DNA of 27,092 nt from GCA-2726865 sp050053595 (GCA_050053595.1 JASFTK010000010.1:1-27092), one strand, 5' to 3'; shown: positions 1-6,441, counted from the first letter of the stretch. The notes: generated by a model from the letters alone, not told the origin. Numbers and translations: made by a program.

Positions 1-75
1 CCAGTGTTTAACCATCTTGATCGATGGGAGGTATACATATATGGCCCGTTTCTTGATGGTCTCCGTTTTCCCCAT
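1..75 (-). CDS. 5' end of an unrecognised leftward gene, possible ribbon-helix-helix protein (partial)
   Basis: An ATG on the minus strand at 75 opens a frame that runs without a stop to the window edge, giving 25 residues that begin MGKTETIKKRAIYVYLPS. The basic start followed by a short beta-strand-like segment (RAIYVYLPS) resembles the N-terminus of small archaeal ribbon-helix-helix DNA-binding proteins; this is inferred from pattern only. The gene lies just downstream of the 3' end of tRNA-Gly on the same strand, a usual insertion point for archaeal integrated elements, so it could be an element gene. The rest of the protein is outside the window, so function cannot be settled. Confidence 0.5.
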   Translation of the reverse strand, partial: MGKTETIKKRAIYVYLPSIKMVKHW

Positions 76-127
76 TTAATTCGATGAGAGAAGAGGCGTG
101 GAAAGTATTAAAGACTTACTGGTAAAT

Positions 128-219
128 TGGTGCGGCCGCCGGGATTTGAACCCGGGTTGTCAGCTCTCCCCGACGGAGTCGTGGGGGGCTGAAGTCATAC
201 CAGGCTGGACCACGGCCGC
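128..219 (-). tRNA. tRNA-Gly(CCC) with a 16-nt intron and encoded CCA
   Basis: On the minus strand a complete cloverleaf folds. The acceptor GCGGCCG/CGGCCGC is perfectly paired, the D stem is GTC/GAC, the anticodon stem is TCAGC/GCTGA, and the T arm is CCGGG-TTCAAAT-CCCGG with discriminator A at 131. The anticodon loop is 23 nt; removing 16 nt leaves the 7-nt loop CCCCCAA, anticodon CCC, and a 73-nt body. The GCGGCCG...CGGCCGCA ends are typical of archaeal tRNA-Gly. Position 33 is C rather than the near-universal U. The bases after the discriminator read CCA (130-128), so the 3' terminus is encoded. Confidence 0.93.
166..181 (-). other. tRNA-Gly intron, canonical position 37/38, bulge-helix-bulge
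   Basis: The splice sites form a textbook bulge-helix-bulge. The anticodon stem is followed by a 4-bp central helix CCCC (187-184) with GGGG (171-168). The left bulge is CA|C (183-181), the right bulge AG|A (167-165), and the inner hairpin GAC-TCC-GTC (180-172). Cleavage after the second base of each bulge releases 166-181. Confidence 0.88.
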
Positions 220-247
220 GCGATAAGCCCACTTGGGAGGTACACTC

Positions 248-257
248 GTAAATTTCA
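248..257 (-). promoter_or_regulatory. TATA-like box of tRNA-Gly
   Basis: Minus-strand GAAATTTACG is centred about 34 nt upstream of the mature 5' end (219). This places initiation a few bases before the tRNA. The assignment rests on spacing and AT content only. The surrounding 220-495 spacer between the two divergent tRNA genes shows no other gene. Confidence 0.4.
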
Positions 258-442
258 TCCAGTCTATTAAGCCTTTTCTGGAGGATTTGCTGGGTTGATA
301 CTTGAGCAGGGTATGTGGTTATCAAGCTGTATTGACCTATTCCACTGTGGAGAGTATAGACTGACATTACATCATAGGGCTTGGATTTCTGATCAGATCT
401 CTGGGCTGTAGATGAGGGATATTAACACTTTCGTCGAATATC

Positions 443-458
443 GAAAAAACGTTAAATA
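443..458 (+). promoter_or_regulatory. BRE/TATA promoter of tRNA-Lys
   Basis: An A-rich BRE-like stretch (GAAAAAAC) precedes GTTAAATA at 451-458. The box centre is about 41 nt before the tRNA-Lys 5' end, so transcription should start near 480 with a short 5' leader. No other AT-rich box lies between here and the regulator gene at 612, so this promoter may serve both. Confidence 0.55.
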
Positions 459-495
459 AGATGTTGACGAGAAGGGGTAAACGACTCATGGCCTT

Positions 496-586
496 GGGCC
501 TGTAGCTCAGCAAGGCAGAGCATCGGGCTTTTAAGACTGCGGTCGAGGAGACCCGGTGGTCAGGGGTTCAACTCCCCTCAGGCCCG
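496..586 (+). tRNA. tRNA-Lys(UUU) with a 17-nt intron
   Basis: The cloverleaf has acceptor GGGCCTG/CAGGCCC, D stem GCTC/GAGC, anticodon stem TCGGG/CCCGG and T arm AGGGG-TTCAACT-CCCCT, with discriminator G586 as expected for archaeal tRNA-Lys. The anticodon loop region (528-551) is 24 nt; removing 534-550 leaves CTTTTAA with anticodon TTT and a 74-nt body. CCA is not encoded (bases after 586 are CTC). The regulator gene follows on the same strand only 25 nt later. Confidence 0.93.
534..550 (+). other. tRNA-Lys intron, canonical position 37/38, bulge-helix-bulge
   Basis: The central helix is CTTT (528-531) with GAGG (545-548), including two G-U pairs. The left bulge is TA|A (532-534), the right bulge AG|A (549-551), and the inner hairpin is GAC-TGCG-GTC (535-544). 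The inner stem GAC/GTC and the AG|A bulge are the same as in the tRNA-Gly intron. Confidence 0.87.
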
Positions 587-611
587 CTCAAAGGTCAGAA
601 GCAAGGAGAGA

Positions 612-1340
612 GTGGATGTGGAAACCCGTGTAAGGGAACTTAAGTATCGTATGATGATCACCGACCTACTGAAGGTTGCGAGCGAGAATCACACCTATCA
701 GGAACTCTCTGAATTCCTTGGCCTCAGTCCCCCCATCCTCAGCCGATACATGAGGGGACATGTGCTCCCCAGCTTCAGTCGGGCTCAGACCCTCTATGAG
801 AAGTTGATGGAGATCACAAACATCAAGGATGAACTGAAGAGGCGTATCAACTTCGACGAGGATGGTTACTTCGACAACACCCCCCTCGTCTGCGAGATCA
901 CCTGGCTCAAGATACTATCAAACTACGCCCTTGAGAAATTCGCAGGTCGCAGGGTGACCAAGGTGCTCACGGCGGCCGTCGACGGTATTCCTGTCTCCTC
1001 CCTTGTGGCCAACCTCCTAGATGTGGATCTCATCATAGCCAAGGACAAGAAAGAGGTGGGCATAGATGATTTCATCGAGGAGACCTATATCCCCAAGGGC
1101 TCAGCGATGAGGCAGAGCCTCTATGTCCCTAAGAGTTCGATCAGGAAGAGGGACAGCATACTCATCATCGATGATATAGTCAGGACGGGAGAGACGGTCA
1201 AGGCTCTGGTGGATGTGGTGTTGAACCAGAAGGCGGATGTAGCAGGGATATACGTGTTGGTCACCGTGGGGGAGGACTGGAAGCGTTATCTCGAGGATTA
1301 TATCAGTAAGTACAGCTTCGAGACCCTCATCGAGGTCTAG
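612..1340 (+). CDS. gfcR: HTH-phosphoribosyltransferase transcriptional regulator (GfcR/PyrE-like family)
   Basis: This 242-residue protein has an N-terminal helix-turn-helix (about residues 27-48, with a loosely conserved LSEFLGLSPPILSRYMRG segment) fused to a type I phosphoribosyltransferase domain. The PRPP-binding signature ILIIDDIVRTGET is at residues 183-195. Homologues of this layout are archaeal PyrE-like regulators, including haloarchaeal GfcR, which controls sugar catabolism genes. Whether this copy binds DNA, makes a nucleotide, or only senses a ligand cannot be read from the sequence. GTG at 612 is nearly on top of the SD-like AAGGAGAG (603-610), so the second GTG at 618 has better spacing. 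No TATA box separates it from tRNA-Lys, so co-transcription is likely. The symbol is a family guess. Confidence 0.82.
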   Translation: MDVETRVRELKYRMMITDLLKVASENHTYQELSEFLGLSPPILSRYMRGHVLPSFSRAQTLYEKLMEITNIKDELKRRINFDEDGYFDNTPLVCEITWLKILSNYALEKFAGRRVTKVLTAAVDGIPVSSLVANLLDVDLIIAKDKKEVGIDDFIEETYIPKGSAMRQSLYVPKSSIRKRDSILIIDDIVRTGETVKALVDVVLNQKADVAGIYVLVTVGEDWKRYLEDYISKYSFETLIEV

Positions 1341-1358
1341 GCTCGGAGTTCACAAACA

Positions 1359-1366
1359 CTTTTATC
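1359..1366 (+). promoter_or_regulatory. TATA-like box of the rpo7 operon
   Basis: CTTTTATC, preceded by an A-rich AAACA segment, is about 38 nt before the rpo7 ATG. That predicts a leader of about 12 nt containing the GTGAGG ribosome site at 1383-1388. It lies in the only gap (1341-1399) between the regulator and the rpo7 run. Confidence 0.42.
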
Positions 1367-1399
1367 CATGGATTAAGGTTTAGTGAGGCGAACCAGCTC

Positions 1400-1975
1400 A
1401 TGTTCAACAAGATCACCATGAAAGACACCATACGTATAGACCCCACCAGATTTGGGAATCCCTTGGAGGATGCCGCATTCGAGGAACTCAGGGCCAAGTA
1501 TGAGGGGTTGGTGGATGAGGAGCTAGGGTATGTCATCAGCGTCGTCGATTTGAATGTAGACCCCATCGGTAGGATCATCCCCGGTGACGGTGGCACCCAC
1601 CACCCTGTGACTTTCTCTATCCTGACCTTCTACCCTGAACTACAGGAGGTCGTTGAGGGGGAGGTAGTTGAGGTCGCGGACTTTGGGACCTTTTTGAGGA
1701 TCGGCCCGGTTGACGCATTACTCCATGTCTCCCAGCTCATGGACGACTTCATCAGCTACGATGAGAAGCAGGGGGTCTTGCTGGGGCGAGAGACGGGGAG
1801 AACCATCCAAAGAGGAGATGTTTTCAGGGTAAGGATTGTCGCGGTCTCCTTCCCCCGTGGTAGGAGTTCCGGGAAGATCGGTGTCACAGCACGTCAGCCC
1901 TTCCTAGGGAAGCACAACTGGATCAAGGCTGAGATCCGGGAAGAAGAGCCCGAGGAAGAGGAGGGAGAGGAATGA
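1400..1975 (+). CDS. rpo7: DNA-directed RNA polymerase subunit Rpo7 (RpoE)
   Basis: Rpo7, with Rpo4, forms the stalk of archaeal RNA polymerase, which contacts nascent RNA and helps open promoters. The 191-residue product shows the N-terminal tip domain (about residues 1-80, with the conserved IGRIIPGDG segment) and then an S1/OB RNA-binding domain (about 81-175, with VVEGEVVEVADFGTFLRIGP and DDFISYDE). Length matches the family except for an extra acidic tail (EEEPEEEEGEE) at the end. ATG at 1400 is preceded by GTGAGG at suitable distance. The stop overlaps the spt4 start in ATGA, so the two are probably translationally coupled, the usual archaeal arrangement. Confidence 0.96.
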   Translation: MFNKITMKDTIRIDPTRFGNPLEDAAFEELRAKYEGLVDEELGYVISVVDLNVDPIGRIIPGDGGTHHPVTFSILTFYPELQEVVEGEVVEVADFGTFLRIGPVDALLHVSQLMDDFISYDEKQGVLLGRETGRTIQRGDVFRVRIVAVSFPRGRSSGKIGVTARQPFLGKHNWIKAEIREEEPEEEEGEE

Positions 1976-2154
1976 GCAGGGCATGCAAGATGTGCAAGAT
2001 TATTACAGATGAGAACTCCTGCCCCATCTGCAGGGGTACTGACTTGAGCGACGATTTTTCGGGCCTCCTCGTGGTCTTGGACCCCGATGGATCTCAGATG
2101 GCCCAGAAGATGGAAATCAAAGAGGAGGGCCATTACGCCCTCAGGATCAGATAG
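1972..2154 (+). CDS. spt4: Transcription elongation factor Spt4
   Basis: Spt4 (formerly RpoE'') is a small zinc protein that pairs with Spt5 on the RNA polymerase clamp to promote processive elongation. This 60-residue product has the zinc ribbon: Cys6, Cys9 then Cys17, Cys20 (CKMCKII...CPICRGTD). It then has the conserved hydrophobic strand GLLVVLDP and the end HYALRIR, typical of the full archaeal protein. It starts within the last codon of rpo7 (ATGA overlap). The spt5 partner is not in this window. Confidence 0.95.
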   Translation: MSRACKMCKIITDENSCPICRGTDLSDDFSGLLVVLDPDGSQMAQKMEIKEEGHYALRIR

Positions 2155-2206
2155 GGACCTAAAGACCGAGGTCCCTGGGAGGAGAACCCTCAACCTCCCC
2201 GTTTCC

Positions 2207-2698
2207 ATGAGGGGAGAGCTGAAAAAACCATTGGGGAAGTTGCTTAAAGGGCACCCTTCTAAGACAGTCCACAAATTAAAAAAAATTCTCAAGGAGAAAA
2301 ATCCCCCGTACTTTGCCGTGGTAGGGGATATAACCTCAAAAAACATACTGAGGGCAGACCTCCAACCGGACCTCGTGGTCGTCGACAACAGGGTGATGAG
2401 GGTCGACATTGAGCCTATAGATTTGCAGGGGCGTGAGAGTATACCCTCAATGAATCAAGCCGGTACCATCGACACCGGTGCCTGGGTCGCCCTCCGAGAG
2501 GCGATAACCCTTAAAAGCAAGGCATCTGTAATCGTTGAAGGTGAGGAAGATCTGCTGGTCCTCCCTCTCATCTTGATGTTGCCCGAGGGATCTCTGATCG
2601 TCTATGGGCAACCCCGGGAGGGGATGGTCGTCGTTGAGGTAACGACGGAGATGAGAGAGTGGACGGGGGACTTCATATCCCGGATGGAGGAGTGTTGA
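2207..2698 (+). CDS. GTP-dependent dephospho-CoA kinase (DUF359 family)
   Basis: Members of the DUF359 family phosphorylate dephospho-CoA with GTP, the last step of archaeal coenzyme A synthesis. From ATG 2207 the product has 163 residues. It carries the family's signature runs VVGDITSKNIL, PDLVVVDNRVMRV, NQAGTID, VEGEEDLLVLP and IVYGQPREG. The start is doubtful: homology-like sequence (LNLPVSMRGELKKPLG) begins a few residues before 2207, yet the only other in-frame ATG is at 2087, deep inside spt4. A GGGAGGAG at 2177-2184 is 22 nt before 2207. The spt4-DUF359-rps24e-rps27ae order recurs in archaea. The 3' end abuts rps24e. Confidence 0.88.
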   Translation: MRGELKKPLGKLLKGHPSKTVHKLKKILKEKNPPYFAVVGDITSKNILRADLQPDLVVVDNRVMRVDIEPIDLQGRESIPSMNQAGTIDTGAWVALREAITLKSKASVIVEGEEDLLVLPLILMLPEGSLIVYGQPREGMVVVEVTTEMREWTGDFISRMEEC

Positions 2699-2699
2699 G

Positions 2700-3008
2700 C
2701 TGAAAACGGAGTTGACGGAGACTAAAAAGAACGCCCTTTTAGGGAGGAGGGAGATCTCCTTCCAAATCCAAGAACCATCTACCCCAAGTAGGTCCGAGGT
2801 GCGGAGGGAGTTCGCTGTCCAGATGAAAGCGGAGCTGGACCAGGTCTGGATCAGGAGCCTCAAGACCAAGACTGGCACTCATACAACTGTGGGGCTGGTC
2901 CATATTTACGACGACGCTGGGAAAGCCCTTGAGGTGGAGCCCCAGCACATCATCCAGAGGAACAAGACCCCGGAGAAAGCACAGGAGGTAGAGGAGCAGG
3001 ATGCCTGA
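2700..3008 (+). CDS. rps24e: Ribosomal protein eS24
   Basis: eS24 is a small-subunit protein shared by archaea and eukaryotes. The frame contains the family core KKNALLGRREISFQIQ, then TPSRSEVR and the region ending in ALEVEPQHIIQRNK, with a short acidic tail. The obvious start is TTG at 2712 (98 residues), but it has no SD at a normal distance. Comparison with usual eS24 N-termini and the GGAGG at 2686-2690 point to CTG at 2700 (102 residues, reading LKTELTETKKN), which would be an unusual start. The gene begins one base after the kinase stop and overlaps rps27ae by 8 nt. Confidence 0.9.
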   Translation: MKTELTETKKNALLGRREISFQIQEPSTPSRSEVRREFAVQMKAELDQVWIRSLKTKTGTHTTVGLVHIYDDAGKALEVEPQHIIQRNKTPEKAQEVEEQDA

Positions 3009-3168
3009 GAAGAAGACACACGAGCTCTACGAGATTGAGGAAGGAAAGGTAGAGAGGAAGAGGCCCTTCTGTAACAGGTGCGGCAGGGGCTACTTCATGG
3101 CCGATCACGGCGACCGGTACAGCTGCGGTCACTGTGGATTCACCATTTTCAAATCCAAAGACAATTAA
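3001..3168 (+). CDS. rps27ae: Ribosomal protein eS27-type zinc protein (S27ae / eS31)
   Basis: This 55-residue product is a small-subunit zinc ribbon protein. Two Cys pairs are visible, Cys24-x2-Cys27 (CNRC) and Cys42-x2-Cys45 (CGHC), separated by GRGYFMADHGDRY, matching archaeal S27ae, the counterpart of the ribosomal part of eukaryotic ubiquitin-S27a. The start ATG lies inside the last codons of rps24e (8-nt overlap), so the two are likely translated together. The gene is the end of the rpo7 run; the following 3169-3354 gap shows no credible gene, and the Kae1/Bud32 gene often found here is absent. Confidence 0.94.
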   Translation: MPEKKTHELYEIEEGKVERKRPFCNRCGRGYFMADHGDRYSCGHCGFTIFKSKDN

Positions 3169-3354
3169 TTACCCCCGCCTAATCCCCATATTCCTTTAAC
3201 CCTTCATTATACGCCATGAAAATCTGGGTCCATTACAGGAAGATCTGTCTACTACTCTGAATCTCCTGAAAACTTATCAGCCATGGAGATGAAGACCACT
3301 ATCATCCTGTGCGGTATAAGGGGGTTACTGTTTCTGGTCAAGGGTGAGGTGAGG

Positions 3355-4170
3355 TCAGATGACGTCGTATCTAATACCGACATAATACATGATGGTGAGG
3401 ACAGTTAACGCTATCAACAGCCCCTTGAGGGCTCTCTTCCGATCTATCATGAATGCATAGATACATCCAACGATAAAGCCGCTGATATGGGCGTCATGGG
3501 CAATAGTAATATCTGTGGGAGCCCAGAGGGAGTAGAGTTCCACTAGGCTCAACATAATACCCACAATGACAGAAGGGAGGGGAATGACCAAGGCGTAGGT
3601 TATCTTGAAAGGCATGAGGAGGAACAGAACCGCGATAATACCGAAGATAGCTCCAGACGCCCCTATCAGAGGGATACTTGAAGAAAGATGTAAGACGCTG
3701 TGTGCCAGCCCGGACACTATACCAGAAGCCAAGAATGCGAGAGTAAAATTCTTGTGACCTATATCCCTCTCAACGATAATGCCAGAGCCGACGAGAGCGA
3801 TGCAATTGACGAAGAGATGGACCCAATTCCCGTGCAGGAAGAGATAGGTCACAACGGCATCGACTGCAACCCCATTGAAGATTCGGACAGGGAACAGAGA
3901 ATAGGTCTCATAGATCTCTAAGGTCATTTCAGGGGGCATGACAGAGATGTATGTGTGTATGAACACGAGTGACAGAAGGAGGATGTATGTCACATAGGGG
4001 GTGGGGCGCCTCTCCTCCTGTTCCACCTCATCCATGTCCCTAAAATGCCCTAAAGCTCGTTTAAACTCTCCGAGCCTCACATTGAGAGGGACTGTAATCC
4101 AATCTGGACTCCGATTTAGGCAATCTTCGGATATAATAAAAACATATTTACCGGGCTTATCGTATGCCAT
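3355..4170 (-). CDS. Rhomboid-family intramembrane serine protease
   Basis: Rhomboids cut transmembrane segments of other proteins inside the membrane with a Ser-His dyad. The 271-residue product has about 55 hydrophilic N-terminal residues and then six or seven hydrophobic segments. The family marks are present: HGNWVHLFVN (113-122) in TM2, GASGAIFG with nucleophile Ser172 in TM4, and HDAHISG with catalytic His228 in TM6. All required residues are kept, so it should be active; the substrate is unknown. ATG 4170 is 23 bp from the LysRS start on the other strand; an internal ATG at residue 46 would remove most of the hydrophilic arm. No clear TATA box was found for it. Confidence 0.9.
   Translation of the reverse strand: MAYDKPGKYVFIISEDCLNRSPDWITVPLNVRLGEFKRALGHFRDMDEVEQEERRPTPYVTYILLLSLVFIHTYISVMPPEMTLEIYETYSLFPVRIFNGVAVDAVVTYLFLHGNWVHLFVNCIALVGSGIIVERDIGHKNFTLAFLASGIVSGLAHSVLHLSSSIPLIGASGAIFGIIAVLFLLMPFKITYALVIPLPSVIVGIMLSLVELYSLWAPTDITIAHDAHISGFIVGCIYAFMIDRKRALKGLLIALTVLTIMYYVGIRYDVI
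4143..4150 (+). promoter_or_regulatory. TATA-like box of the LysRS gene, inside the rhomboid gene
   Basis: CATATTTA is centred about 47 nt before the LysRS ATG, in an AT-rich stretch (4129-4150). It predicts a start near 4173 and a leader of about 20 nt that includes GGAGG at 4182-4186. The box lies within the first codons of the divergent rhomboid gene. Confidence 0.45.
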
Positions 4171-4193
4171 GGGTGAACGCTGGAGGCTAATCG

Positions 4194-5804
4194 ATGGACA
4201 ATCGAGTCGAGGTAACAGACATCATCGGTAGGGGCACATGGTATGACAAAGCTGCTTTTGAGTTGATCGATAGGGAGAAGAGGCTGGGTCATAGCCTTGA
4301 TCTGATCCGGACTGAGAGCGGTCTAGGTGCTTCAGGAATACCCCATATTGGCAGCTTGGCCGATGTTCTCAGGAACCATGCTGTAGCTCAGGGGGTCAGG
4401 GTCCAGGGTTACGACGCGGAGTTCATAGCCTTCTCAGATGATAAGGATGGCTTAAGGAAGGTACCTGCAGGTTTCCCCGACGAGATGGAGAAGTGGATAG
4501 GGTATCCGGTCTCCTCCATCCCGGATATATTGGGTGATTGCCATGAGAGTTTCGGAGCCCATATCACTTCCCTACTACTAGAGGCGGTGGAAGTGAGTGG
4601 GGCTGACTACTCTTTTAGATCAGGGACCAAAGTCTACCAAGAAGGGGTCTTAGACGAGGAGATAATCACCCTTATGGAGAACGCGGATAGGGTAGGAGAG
4701 ATAATCAAGGAGGAGCTGGGACAGGAGAAATACACCGATACCCTCCCTTACTTCGCTGTCTGTGAGGATTGTGGTCGCATCTACACCACTAAATCGTACA
4801 AGTTTCTCCCTGGAGAGAATAAGCTGCTCTACCGCTGCGAGGGTATGGAGATCAAGGGCAGATGGCTTGAGGGTTGTGGCAACGAGGGGGAGGTAGATGT
4901 CTTGGCTGGACAGGGGAAATTGAGTTGGAAGGTAGAGTTCGCAGCACGTTGGCACGCCTTGGATATAAGGTTCGAGGCTTATGGGAAGGATATTGCCGAC
5001 TCTGTGAGGGTGAATGACAGGATCTGCAGGGAAATCTTTGGATGGGAGCCCCCTATGCACGTCCAGTACGAGATGTTCCTCGACCGGGGTGGACGCAAGA
5101 TATCCAAATCCGCTGGTAATGTCTTCACCCCCAAAGTATGGTATAGGTATGGCTCCCCCCAGTCCCTCAACTTACTGATATTGAAGAGGTTCATCGGCAC
5201 CAAGAGTGGCTCTGTAGAGGAGATACCTCCTCACATGGAAGAGTTAGACGAACTGGAGGATGTCTGGTTCGGGAAGAGGAAGATCAGAGACAAGATGGAA
5301 GAAGCCAAGCTTAAAGGCCTCTATGAATACGTCTGGATGCTCGAACCCCCCGAGAAGCCCGAAGTCCACATACCCTACAACCTTATGCTAAACCTCGCCA
5401 AGGTCTCGCCGAAAGGTCTAGAAGCGAAGTTTATCAGGGAGAAACTAGATGCCTATGGGAACCTCAAGGGAGGGGACAAGGGCCTAGACAAGAGGATTGA
5501 GTACGCCCTTAATTGGATCGATGATTTCGGCGAGCCTGAGATAGAAACCGTTGACATTGATAAGGGTGAGGCCAAAGCCCTGAAAACCCTCATCTCTGCT
5601 CTGAAACAATCAGAGGACGAGGAGGGTTACCAGAGTGCGGTCTTTGAGGTAGCTAGGTCATCTGATATGCGTCCAGGAGTTCTCTTCAGGCTGCTCTATA
5701 AGATCCTTATAGGTAGACCCCGAGGTCCGAGGTTCGGACCTTTCGTGGCGACCATCGGCAAAGATTCCGTCATCGCAAAGTTTGAAAAGACACTCGGAAA
5801 CTAG
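4194..5804 (+). CDS. lysS: Lysyl-tRNA synthetase, class I
   Basis: This cytoplasmic enzyme attaches lysine to tRNA-Lys with ATP; the class I form is typical of archaea and unrelated to bacterial class II LysRS. The 536-residue product has the HIGH-type motif at PHIG (50-53), in the context ASGIPHIGSLADVL. The KMSKS-type motif KISKS is at 302-306, with GGRKISKSAGNV around it. A Cys set (C190, C193, C215, C228) is likely zinc-binding. The C-terminal half is the helical anticodon-binding region. ATG 4194 has GGAGG 7 nt upstream; the N-terminus is roughly ten residues longer than usual. Its substrate tRNA-Lys(UUU) is encoded at 496-586 in this window. Confidence 0.96.
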   Translation: MDNRVEVTDIIGRGTWYDKAAFELIDREKRLGHSLDLIRTESGLGASGIPHIGSLADVLRNHAVAQGVRVQGYDAEFIAFSDDKDGLRKVPAGFPDEMEKWIGYPVSSIPDILGDCHESFGAHITSLLLEAVEVSGADYSFRSGTKVYQEGVLDEEIITLMENADRVGEIIKEELGQEKYTDTLPYFAVCEDCGRIYTTKSYKFLPGENKLLYRCEGMEIKGRWLEGCGNEGEVDVLAGQGKLSWKVEFAARWHALDIRFEAYGKDIADSVRVNDRICREIFGWEPPMHVQYEMFLDRGGRKISKSAGNVFTPKVWYRYGSPQSLNLLILKRFIGTKSGSVEEIPPHMEELDELEDVWFGKRKIRDKMEEAKLKGLYEYVWMLEPPEKPEVHIPYNLMLNLAKVSPKGLEAKFIREKLDAYGNLKGGDKGLDKRIEYALNWIDDFGEPEIETVDIDKGEAKALKTLISALKQSEDEEGYQSAVFEVARSSDMRPGVLFRLLYKILIGRPRGPRFGPFVATIGKDSVIAKFEKTLGN

Positions 5805-5814
5805 CTATTCCGAC

Positions 5815-5835
5815 CTATGTGATAGGTTCACATAG
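5815..5835 (+). terminator. Perfect 8-bp hairpin just after the LysRS stop
   Basis: CTATGTGA (5815-5822) and TCACATAG (5828-5835) are perfect inverted arms around a 5-nt loop, 10 bases after the LysRS stop, followed by CTTTATTTCATT. It could be a 3'-end structure or a weak terminator. A palindromic protein site is also possible. The rest of 5836-6045 shows no gene; nested GC-rich arms (GCCCG 5889-5893 with CGGGC 5929-5933, ACCCC 5908-5912 with GGGGG 5920-5924) suggest further structure. Confidence 0.45.
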
Positions 5836-6045
5836 CTTTATTTCATTACTGTATTGCTCGTAAAGGATAGCCTACAAGTATTCTGTATGCCCGTGAGAAT
5901 CCCTGTTACCCCATAATTAGGGGGTTAGCGGGCTCTATACTCAAGATCCTCATCATGCATCAGAGGGGCAACGCTGTCATCGCCCGCTGGTCAGTAATGA
6001 TTTACGCGTAAGTAAAAGGGTTGTGAAGGGACCGTTGATGAGTGG

Positions 6046-6360
6046 TCAACGTTGTTTTTCGTCTCCAGAGATGTAAAATAGCAGTGCTGAACCATATGTG
6101 AACCCTTGGAGGATCACCCCGAACCAAGTGGGGCACCATAAACCAGGTAACTGGGAGAACAGGAACATTGTGGCACTCAACATTACGATCACCACGAAAA
6201 CCTTCGTGGTCCAACCATCCAATTGACCCCTAATCCGGTCAACCCCCATTATGGATGGTACAGCTGAAACCTCAGGCTCAAAAGAAGGTCCGAATGACTC
6301 TGGGGGTGGGGTAAACGGGTACAGTTCTTTGTATCTCCTGGAGATTAATGCTATCGTCAA
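6046..6360 (-). CDS. Small membrane protein of unknown function (start unclear)
   Basis: I do not recognise this protein. From TTG 6360 it has 104 residues: a proline-rich soluble stretch (about 14-50), then two hydrophobic segments (about 53-72 and 79-97) and a charged end GDEKQR. The frame stays open upstream to 6441 and that part reads as another good membrane helix (CILILTLLLETLFGLTIALI followed by SRRYK), so the true protein probably has three helices. No ATG, GTG or TTG exists in the extension; AGGTGA (6442-6447) lies 6 nt before an ATT codon (6435-6433). Either a rare start is used, or the gene is decayed or contains a sequence error. Confidence 0.45.
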   Translation of the reverse strand: MTIALISRRYKELYPFTPPPESFGPSFEPEVSAVPSIMGVDRIRGQLDGWTTKVFVVIVMLSATMFLFSQLPGLWCPTWFGVILQGFTYGSALLFYISGDEKQR

Positions 6361-6441
6361 TCCGAACAGTGTCTCAAGGAGCAGTGTGAGAATGAGGATA
6401 CATTGACACCACCATGGGAATGATAATAGCTGAATATTCGT

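Noticed and set aside
41..79. 12-residue plus-strand ORF behind GGGAGG
   Set aside because: It lies opposite the start of the leftward partial gene, is very short and ends at once; chance SD is likelier.
3283..3408. 41-residue plus-strand ORF in the gap before the rhomboid gene
   Set aside because: Half of it is antisense to the rhomboid 3' end and the sequence has no recognisable feature.
6028..6052. C/D-box guide RNA near TTGATGA
   Set aside because: Box C is imperfect, no suitable box D lies at the right distance, and it overlaps the end of the membrane ORF.
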